Assembly (NCBI RefSeq): GCF_000336935.1 | Contig: NZ_AOME01000054.1 | Span: 69,628-106,768 of the forward strand | From: Halococcus salifodinae DSM 8989 | GTDB lineage: Archaea > Halobacteriota > Halobacteria > Halobacteriales > Halococcaceae | DNA length: 37,141 bases | Reading direction: 5' to 3' | In this document: positions 31,527-37,141 of the stretch, piece after piece | Layout of the letters: each line of letters starts with the position of its first letter | Position numbering within the stretch: the stretch's first letter is position 1 | Notes under the pieces: generated by a model | What the model was told of the DNA's origin: nothing | Database searches by the model: none | Seen by the model: only the letters and a program-made list of their open reading frames with translations | Translations under genes and position numbers: made by a program

Positions 31527-31535
31527 CAGTATTTG
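31527..31535 (-). promoter_or_regulatory. TATA box of mvk
   Basis: Minus-strand CAAATACTG centred about 29 nt before the mvk ATG. Confidence 0.5.
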
Positions 31536-31589
31536 CGACTCCACCGAAGCGTGATCGTCTATGGGTTGGTCGAACGATCGTCCGACCGG

Positions 31590-32738
31590 TCACTCGGGAG
31601 CGGTTCGGTCCGCCGTCTCCGGATCGGCCGTGATGCGGTCGTGGATCGGCCCCTCGCGCTCGGAGAGATGCTGGGGCGTCCGGTCGTTCGCGACCGCGAG
31701 GAGTTCGCCAACGATGCTGTAGGCGATCCGGTACGGTGAGTCGCCGCCGAGATCGAGGCCAATCGGGGTGTAGATCCGATCGAAAGCGTCCTCCGGAAGC
31801 GTAGCACCATCCTCGGCGAACGCGTCGAGTAGCTCTTCGAAGCGCTCTTCGGGACCCATGAGCCCGATGTAGGGAACCGGCGTGTCGAGCAGTGCTTCGA
31901 GCACGATCCGGTCGTCGACGAAGTTGTGCGTCATCACGACCGTGTAGGTGTCGGGATCGAACGCGACCACGCTCTCGACGCTCGCCGGCGAACTCGCGAG
32001 CACGGCGTCGGCGGCGGGGAACTGATCGGCAGTCGCCTGCGCACCGCGGAACCCCACCACCGTCACCCGAAACTCCGCCCGTTTCGCGAGATCGACCACC
32101 GGGCCGACGTCGGGGCCGGATCCGAACACCACGAGGTGTGGCGGAGCCTCGATCCCGTCGACGAACACCTCGGCCGATCCTTCGTCGCAATCGATCTGCA
32201 GCGTGTCGGCCTCGCCCCGATCGAGCAGCGCTGCGGTCGGTTCGGAGAGTTCCGCACGGAGCCACTCGGGAAGGTCGCCCGCAAATCCGTCCTCGGGGGT
32301 GTAGTACCCGCGCTCGCCGCGCGGGCGGTCGCCATCGACGACCGTGACGACGCCGACGTCGCCGCCGTCAGCGGCCCGCTCGACGACCGGCCGGTGGCTC
32401 TCGTCGATCGATTCGAGGAGGATCGTGATGATTCCGTTACAGCCCATGCCGAGGCCCCACGTCCCGTCGTCGCCGGTGAGATCGAACGTCTCGACACGTG
32501 GCTCGCCCGCAGCGCGGACCTCGGCGGCGATCGAGCGAACCTCGTCTTCGAGGCAGCCGGCGGTGACCGAGCCCGCGCTCTCGCCGTCCTCGATCACCAT
32601 CTTCGCACCGGGCCGTCGGTAGGCGCTGCCCTCGACGTCGATGACCGTCGCGAGGACGGCCTCGCGGCCGGCGGCGAGCGCGTCGCCGACGGCGGAGAGG
32701 ACTTCGGTCTCGGGAACGCTCCAGTTCGTGTCGGTCAT
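31590..32738 (-). CDS. coxF: XdhC/CoxF family molybdenum hydroxylase maturation protein
   Basis: A protein of the XdhC/CoxF family, which binds and modifies molybdenum cofactor and inserts it into xanthine or CO dehydrogenase apoenzymes. The 382-residue protein has the family's N-terminal block VLATVIDVEGSAYRRPGAKM, SAGSVTAGCLEDEVRSIA and WGLGMGCNGIITILLE. The C-terminal Rossmann-like half has HLVVFGSGPDVGPVVDLAKR, VMTHNFVDDRIVLEALL, YIGLMGPEERFEELLDAF and YTPIGLDLGGDSPYRIAYSI. It overlaps the preceding VWA gene by 4 nt (ATGA) and is the last gene of the coxDEF-like set. Confidence 0.88.
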   Translation of the reverse strand: MTDTNWSVPETEVLSAVGDALAAGREAVLATVIDVEGSAYRRPGAKMVIEDGESAGSVTAGCLEDEVRSIAAEVRAAGEPRVETFDLTGDDGTWGLGMGCNGIITILLESIDESHRPVVERAADGGDVGVVTVVDGDRPRGERGYYTPEDGFAGDLPEWLRAELSEPTAALLDRGEADTLQIDCDEGSAEVFVDGIEAPPHLVVFGSGPDVGPVVDLAKRAEFRVTVVGFRGAQATADQFPAADAVLASSPASVESVVAFDPDTYTVVMTHNFVDDRIVLEALLDTPVPYIGLMGPEERFEELLDAFAEDGATLPEDAFDRIYTPIGLDLGGDSPYRIAYSIVGELLAVANDRTPQHLSEREGPIHDRITADPETADRTAPE

Positions 32739-34144
32739 GATGTGGGATGTGTCGTCGAGTAGTGTGTCGTCGAGTGGTGGTTCGATTCGGTGCGCCGGGG
32801 GTCGTACTCGTAGCCGATCCGGCCATGCTGGCCCCGGCGATCGAGCTGGCGCGCGATCTCGCCGAGGTCGTCGGGACCGCTGAAGGCGAACAGCCCGTCG
32901 ACGTACGGTAGTGCAGCGGCCATTCCACGGGCGGTCGGCTCGTACTCGACGGAGGCCGCGAGCGGGTTCAGCCAGAACACCGCACCGGCGCGCCGCGAGA
33001 GCTGCGCCGCCTCGCGTTCGAGGGTCGGGACGTCACCCATTTCGAGCCCGTCGCTGAGCACGAACACCGCCGACTCGCGCGAGACGGCCTCGGGGGAATC
33101 CGTGCGGAGCTGTACGAGCGACGCGCCGATCCTGGTCCCACCGCCCCACTCGGTCTCGGCGCGATCGAGCGCGTCGAGCGCCGCTTTCGAACTTCGAGCG
33201 TCGAACGACTCGGTGACTTCGCGAATGCCCTCGTCAAAGAAGAAAATGCGCACGTCGCGCCACTCTGCCGTGGCTCGTCGGAGGAACTCGATCAGAAACG
33301 ATCGATCGAGCACGTCGAGCACCGATCGGCTCACGTCGACGAGGAGACACGCCCGGACCGCAGTCCGGCGGCGCTCGCGTTCGGGGATGTCGACGACCGT
33401 TCCGCCGGTCCCGACGCTGGCCCGGAGCGCGCGCCGGACATCGGGCGTGTCGTCGCCACGCCCCCACTGCCGGCCCGCCAGCTCGGCGAGCGCGTCCGTC
33501 AACCCCTGGAACGCACCGCCGAGTCCCCCATCCGCGACACCGGGAACGGAAACCACAGTTCGCCGGCCGGTCGGGCTGTAGTGCGCGGTCGTCGTCTCTT
33601 CCTTGTCGGCCGCGTTCTCGCCGCGCCCCACGACCGCACCGTGGTCCCACCGTTCTCGATCACGGTCACCTTCCTCGGTCTCGTCGTCGCTCTCCTCGCC
33701 AGCGCGTTCGGGATCTTCCGAGGCAGGTTCGGCGTCGGGCGGGGTGAACCCACCGTCGGGGCCGTCGTCGGCTCGCTCTGCCGGCCCGCTCGAATCGAGG
33801 CCCGCGGTCAGCCGTCGCCAGAACTCGCCGAACAGGTCGTCGAACGTCGTCCGATCGGCGTGATCGGTGACGAGGCACGCCCGGAGCGCCGTCTGCGCAC
33901 GCTCGCGGTCGTCGAATCCGACGACGACCAGCGCCCGGGCGGCGGTCGTCGCGGCGTTCGCGGGCACGTCCGCACCTGCTCGTCGGAGTGCGCGCACGAA
34001 CCGGACGAGTTCGTCGCGAACGTGATCGCGCGCGGCGACGAAATCCGGAACGTCGGCACCGTTCGTTTCGAAGAGGCCGACCCCGTCGATCGTGGGACCG
34101 TCATCCGGGATGTCGAACTCGTCGGCCCGCGGTTCGTCGGCCAT
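32735..34144 (-). CDS. coxE: VWA domain protein, CoxE type
   Basis: A maturation partner of the MoxR ATPase, 469 residues. The N-terminal half is helical and acidic, with a long Asp/Glu-rich linker (about 125-185). The C-terminal half is a von Willebrand A domain, with the metal-ion site starting ACLLVDVSRSVLDVLDRSFL (DxSxS), then FFFDEGIREVTESFD, GGGTRIGASL and VFVLSDGLEMGD. In carboxydotrophs CoxE works with CoxD to mature the [CuSMoO2] site. The ATG overlaps the ATPase stop by 1 nt (TGATG). A longer in-frame ORF runs back into the ATPase gene and is not real. The His/Thr/Ser-rich end (HHSTTHYSTTHPTS) is odd. Confidence 0.86.
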   Translation of the reverse strand: MADEPRADEFDIPDDGPTIDGVGLFETNGADVPDFVAARDHVRDELVRFVRALRRAGADVPANAATTAARALVVVGFDDRERAQTALRACLVTDHADRTTFDDLFGEFWRRLTAGLDSSGPAERADDGPDGGFTPPDAEPASEDPERAGEESDDETEEGDRDRERWDHGAVVGRGENAADKEETTTAHYSPTGRRTVVSVPGVADGGLGGAFQGLTDALAELAGRQWGRGDDTPDVRRALRASVGTGGTVVDIPERERRRTAVRACLLVDVSRSVLDVLDRSFLIEFLRRATAEWRDVRIFFFDEGIREVTESFDARSSKAALDALDRAETEWGGGTRIGASLVQLRTDSPEAVSRESAVFVLSDGLEMGDVPTLEREAAQLSRRAGAVFWLNPLAASVEYEPTARGMAAALPYVDGLFAFSGPDDLGEIARQLDRRGQHGRIGYEYDPRRTESNHHSTTHYSTTHPTS

Positions 34145-35112
34145 CAGTCGGCCTCCGCACGGGCCGTCTCGGCGGCGTCGAGCAGCGTTGCGAGCAGGTC
34201 GTCGTCGACGCGCTTGATGTCCTCCACTTCCTTCAGGAGACAGCCGAGCGTGTTTCTGATCTCGTCGCGGTCGATCGATCCATCGGCACCATCGTGACGG
34301 AGCGCAGCGACCGCTCTGGCCCAGTCGATGGTTTCTGCCGCACCGGGCGGCTTGAGCAGCGGTTCCTCGCGGAGCCGACCCGCCATCCCGCACAGTTCGA
34401 CGGCCACTCTCCCGTCGAGTTCCGGCACTTTGCGTTCGAGGATCGCCCGCTCTTTCTCCATGGATGGCGGCGCGACGTGGAGGTACAGACACCGACGCTT
34501 GAGCGCGTCCGAGAGGCCACGGGTCCGGTTCGAGGTGATAACCACGATCGGCGGCGTTTCCGCCCGCACGGTGCCGAGTTCGGGAACGCTCACCTGGAAG
34601 TCCGAGAGCACTTCGAGCAAGAGTGCCTCGAACGCCTCGTCGGCCCGATCGACCTCGTCGATCAGGAGCACTCGTGGCTCGTCGCCGCGAAGCGCGCGCA
34701 ACAGCGGCCGTTCGAGGAGGTATTCCTCGGCGAACACCGAGTCGTCCGCCCGTTCCGGGTCGTTCTCGGTCCCGTCGCCAGTACCCGGCGCTCCCGCTCC
34801 GGGACCGCCGGCGGCCTGCACCGCGAGCAGCTGTTTGGTGTAGTTCCACTCGTAGAGCGCGCTCTCGGCCGTCAGCCCTTCGTAACACTGGAGGCGAATC
34901 AGGTCGGCGTCGAACCCGCCGGCCAGCACCTTCGCGAGTTCGGTCTTCCCCGCGCCCGGCTCGCCCTCGACGAGCAGTGGCTTGCCGAGCCGGAGCGCGA
35001 GCGAAACGGTCGTACTGATCTCGTCGCCCGCGACGTAGCTCTCCGCGTCGAACGCTGCCCGGACATCCGCCTCGGTCGCGTCGGCGAACGCGGCGGTGCG
35101 ATCGTCGGTCAT
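34144..35112 (-). CDS. coxD: MoxR-family AAA+ ATPase, CoxD type
   Basis: A AAA+ chaperone ATPase that acts with the VWA protein in metal-centre maturation. Walker A is VEGEPGAGKTELAKVLAGG, Walker B VLLIDEVDRADEAFEALLLE, sensor 1 PIVVITSNRTRGLSDALKRR. About 30 extra residues (a Gly/Pro/Asp-rich loop) lie between Walker A and B. Two starts compete. ATG 35112 (MTDDRTAAFADATEADVRAA) is preceded by GGTGATC, a Shine-Dalgarno match, and is used here. GTG 35247 adds 45 residues and lies 24 nt from a TATA box, as for a leaderless start. The gene starts a unit with coxE and coxF. Confidence 0.87.
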   Translation of the reverse strand: MTDDRTAAFADATEADVRAAFDAESYVAGDEISTTVSLALRLGKPLLVEGEPGAGKTELAKVLAGGFDADLIRLQCYEGLTAESALYEWNYTKQLLAVQAAGGPGAGAPGTGDGTENDPERADDSVFAEEYLLERPLLRALRGDEPRVLLIDEVDRADEAFEALLLEVLSDFQVSVPELGTVRAETPPIVVITSNRTRGLSDALKRRCLYLHVAPPSMEKERAILERKVPELDGRVAVELCGMAGRLREEPLLKPPGAAETIDWARAVAALRHDGADGSIDRDEIRNTLGCLLKEVEDIKRVDDDLLATLLDAAETARAEAD

Positions 35113-35266
35113 CCGATCACCCGGTTCGGCATCGTGGATCGCTGACGACGGTCCGTTCGCAGCTTCGACTCCCGAAACCGACTCGGGTGGGAGGGGGCGG
35201 CTCCACGTCGACTCGTGTCGGTTGTCGGTAGTGACACGCGTTCTCACCTATCACAAGGGATCGAGA

Positions 35267-35276
35267 CGTATAATCG
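35267..35276 (-). promoter_or_regulatory. TATA box for coxDEF
   Basis: Minus-strand CGATTATACG in the 215-nt gap between coxM and coxD. It predicts a start near 35246 and shows that coxDEF need not depend on the coxLM promoter. Confidence 0.55.
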
Positions 35277-35327
35277 GTTCGTCGCCAGCAGGCGACGAGA
35301 AGCGACGGACTGAACTGAACGCGGGCG

Positions 35328-36218
35328 TCAGTCGGCCGCCGCGGATCCGCCGGTGCGATCCATCGCTGCGGTCAGCGCCCGCTCGGTGTACACCTCCAGC
35401 AGTTGGGCGCGGAACTCGTTCGACGCCTGGAGATCCGACATCATCATGTCTTCGTCGAGATCGTCGCCAGCGTGGCTTGCGGCGGTCGCGATCGTATCGG
35501 CGTCGAGCGACCCGCCTGCAAGGGCGTCCTCGACGGGGCCGAGTCGAACCCCGTGGTCCATCACGCCGTTCGCGCCGACCCTGACGGATTCGACGGTCCC
35601 GCCGTCGGCCTCTATCAACGCGGCGACGCCGACCATCGCGTAGCCCGACGAGGGACTCGGCTTCTTCGCGTACGCGCCGACTCTGCCGTCGGCCGACGGG
35701 ATCTCCACTCGTGTGAGGAGTTCGTCGGGGCCGACATCGGTGGCGTACATTCCGAAGAAGAAGTCATCGGCCGAGATCGAGCGCTCCCCATCCGAGCCCT
35801 CGATCACGAGGGTCGCATCCGAGGCGAGCGCCGCGCCCGGCAGGTCCGCCGCCGGGTCGGCGTGGGCGAGGTTGCCGCCGATCGTTCCCCGATTGCGAAC
35901 CTGCACATCGCCGACTTGGCGGACTGCCTCCGCCAGCGCCGGCGCGTGCTCGGCGACTGCGTCGGACTCGACGAGATCGCTGTATCGGGTCATCGCGCCG
36001 ATCGAGAGCGTGTCCCCGTCGACTTCGATGCCGTTCATCGCGTCGATGCCGCTGATGTCGATCAGGACGTCGGGGCTCGACAGACCGGTTTTCATCGCCG
36101 GGAGCAGGCTGTGACCGCCGGCGAGCAGCTCCGTCTCCGCCCCCGAATGCTCGTCGAGCAGGTCGAGCGCCTCTCCGACGCTTCCGGCCTCGTAGTAGTC
36201 GAACTCGTCGGGGTACAT
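35328..36218 (-). CDS. coxM: FAD-binding medium subunit, CoxM type
   Basis: Flavoprotein subunit of a xanthine-oxidase-family molybdenum hydroxylase (CO dehydrogenase-like), passing electrons from the Mo and Fe-S subunits to the acceptor. The 296-residue protein has both FAD pyrophosphate motifs, AGGHSLLPAMKTGL near residue 33 and RNRGTIGGNLAHADPAADLP near 108. The tail FRAQLLEVYTERALTAA is typical of CoxM C-termini. The ATG overlaps the coxL stop by 1 nt (TGATG). The small 2Fe-2S subunit (CoxS) is not in the window. Confidence 0.92.
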   Translation of the reverse strand: MYPDEFDYYEAGSVGEALDLLDEHSGAETELLAGGHSLLPAMKTGLSSPDVLIDISGIDAMNGIEVDGDTLSIGAMTRYSDLVESDAVAEHAPALAEAVRQVGDVQVRNRGTIGGNLAHADPAADLPGAALASDATLVIEGSDGERSISADDFFFGMYATDVGPDELLTRVEIPSADGRVGAYAKKPSPSSGYAMVGVAALIEADGGTVESVRVGANGVMDHGVRLGPVEDALAGGSLDADTIATAASHAGDDLDEDMMMSDLQASNEFRAQLLEVYTERALTAAMDRTGGSAAAD

Positions 36219-37069
36219 CAGTCCTCACCCCCGGATGACTCGCTCTGCTCGCCACCGTCTGCAACCGCCTCGCCACCAGCCCCGCCCTCGTCGGCCGCAG
36301 CGCCGTCGTTCACTGCCTGCCAGACCGTCTCGCTCGTGAGCGGCATGTCGATGTGGTCGATGCCGAACGGTTGGAGCGCGTCCGTCACCGCGTTGACGAC
36401 GGCCTGGGGGGCCGCGATGGTCCCCGCCTCGCCGACGCCTTTCACGCCGAGTGGGTTGTGCGGGCTTGGCGTCACCGTCGAATCGGTTTCCATTGTCGGG
36501 ATGTGCTCGGCCTTCGGCACCGTGTAGTCCTGCATCGATCCCGTCACCAACTGTGCGTTGTCGTCGTACTCGGCCCCTTCGTAGAGCGCCTGGCCGATCC
36601 CCTGGGCGACGCCGCCGTGGACCTGCCCCTCGACGATCTTCGGGTTGATCTGTGGGCCGACGTCGTCGACGGCCACGTAGTTCTCGAACTCGATCTCGCC
36701 CGAGTCGGGATCGACCTCCACGACTGCGATGTGGGTCCCGAACGGGAACACGAAGTTGTCGGGATCGTAGAAGGAGGTCTCCTCCAGCCCCGGCTCGATC
36801 CCGTCGGGCATGTCGTGGGCGAGGTAGGACTGGGCGGCCACGTCCTGGATGTGCATCGAGCGCTCGGGCGCGCCAGCGACCGAGAAATCACCGTTGTCGA
36901 ACTCGACGTCCTCCTCGCTCGCCTCCAGTTGGTGGGCGGCGATCTTCTTCGCCTTCTCGACCACCTTCTGCGAGCTCGTCGCGAGCGCGCTGCCGCCGAC
37001 GGCTGCCGAGCGCGAGCCGTAGGTCCCCATCCCCTGTGGGATTTCGTCGGTGTCGCCCTCCACGATCTC
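36218..37069 (-). CDS. coxL: Molybdopterin-binding large subunit, CoxL type (C-terminal part)
   Basis: C-terminal 280 or so residues of the large catalytic subunit of a CO/xanthine dehydrogenase-like enzyme. Visible blocks are EGDTDEIPQGMGTYGSRSAA (cofactor contact), FGTHIAVVEVDPDSGEI, IVEGQVHGGVAQGIGQALYE and GVKGVGEAGTIAAPQAVVNA, whose Glu is the catalytic base of the family. The end is an acidic tail of about 30 residues. The gene should continue beyond the right edge. From 37069 on, however, the window holds an inverted copy of 36570-36642, and translation in the coxL frame no longer matches the family. The motif that separates true CO dehydrogenase (form I) from relatives is therefore not visible. 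Confidence 0.85.
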   Translation of the reverse strand, partial: EIVEGDTDEIPQGMGTYGSRSAAVGGSALATSSQKVVEKAKKIAAHQLEASEEDVEFDNGDFSVAGAPERSMHIQDVAAQSYLAHDMPDGIEPGLEETSFYDPDNFVFPFGTHIAVVEVDPDSGEIEFENYVAVDDVGPQINPKIVEGQVHGGVAQGIGQALYEGAEYDDNAQLVTGSMQDYTVPKAEHIPTMETDSTVTPSPHNPLGVKGVGEAGTIAAPQAVVNAVTDALQPFGIDHIDMPLTSETVWQAVNDGAAADEGGAGGEAVADGGEQSESSGGED

Positions 37070-37141
37070 GAAGATCGTCGAGGGGCAGGTCCACGGCGGC
37101 GTCGCCCAGGGGATCGGCCAGGCGCTCTACGAAGGGGCCGA
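37069..37141 (+). repeat. 73-bp inverted copy of coxL segment at the window end
   Basis: The last 73 bases are the exact reverse complement of 36570-36642 inside coxL. On the plus strand they read KIVEGQVHGGVAQGIGQALY, the same peptide that coxL encodes on the minus strand. The match breaks at 37068/36643. A fold-back contig end or an inversion joint is indicated. Confidence 0.9.

Noticed and set aside
32735-34888. 717-codon ORF including coxE
   Set aside because: The part upstream of 34144 is an Arg-rich frame inside coxD. The real coxE starts at the ATG overlapping the coxD stop.
1-37141. tRNA, rRNA or CRISPR array
   Set aside because: I saw no regularly spaced identical repeats, and no cloverleaf or rRNA-like segment in the gaps between genes. 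A covariance-model scan was not possible.

Overview
The window is chromosomal DNA from a halophilic archaeon (class Halobacteria). The evidence is very high GC, strongly acidic predicted proteins, several families known mainly from haloarchaea (DUF555/UPF0212, DUF5799, DUF5779, AglJ-type glycosyltransferase, isopentenyl phosphate kinase), and TATA boxes about 25-30 nt upstream of start codons, the pattern of leaderless archaeal transcripts. The genus cannot be fixed from sequence alone.

Layout. 1-2.8 kb: DUF555 protein, a small membrane peptide, proteasome beta subunit, DUF5799 and a small VapB-like protein. Two diverged copies of an intergenic repeat flank the DUF555-psmB block. 2.8-11.5 kb (minus strand): a branched-chain amino acid cluster, leuA followed by ilvB-ilvN-ilvC-(unknown)-leuC-leuD-leuB. 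The genes from ilvB onward overlap by 4-8 nt. In front of ilvB lies a 27-codon leader ORF ending in a Val/Ile-rich stretch, fused to a hairpin. This looks like an attenuator and is the most interesting signal here. 11.7-13.7 kb: ferritin-like protein, BASS-family transporter behind a mini-ORF, and DUF5779.

13.7-19.4 kb: a catabolic-looking module of GMC oxidoreductase, its Tat-exported partner, an IclR regulator and an acyl-CoA/AMP ligase, with two near-identical palindromic operators on either side of the regulator gene. 19.4-24.3 kb: two-domain VOC protein, two unrecognised proteins, a ribbon-helix-helix regulator, an AglJ-like glycosyltransferase, a NUDIX hydrolase, a small CGC-motif protein with a perfect operator-like palindrome, and a 320-bp MITE-like element with 14-bp terminal inverted repeats.

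24.3-31.5 kb: gatCA, then the isoprenoid/RNA cluster (mvk, ipk, rnj, idsA). It is interrupted by a palindrome-rich spacer and by a toxin-antitoxin pair whose PIN toxin is frameshifted. 31.5-37.1 kb: a CO dehydrogenase/xanthine dehydrogenase-type molybdenum hydroxylase cluster (partial coxL, coxM, coxD, coxE, coxF/xdhC). The last 73 bases are an exact inverted copy of an internal coxL segment, so the right edge is probably an assembly fold-back.

Two genes (leuA near its N-terminus, the PIN toxin) need a single-base correction to be read through. With the fold-back end, this suggests the sequence may be draft quality.
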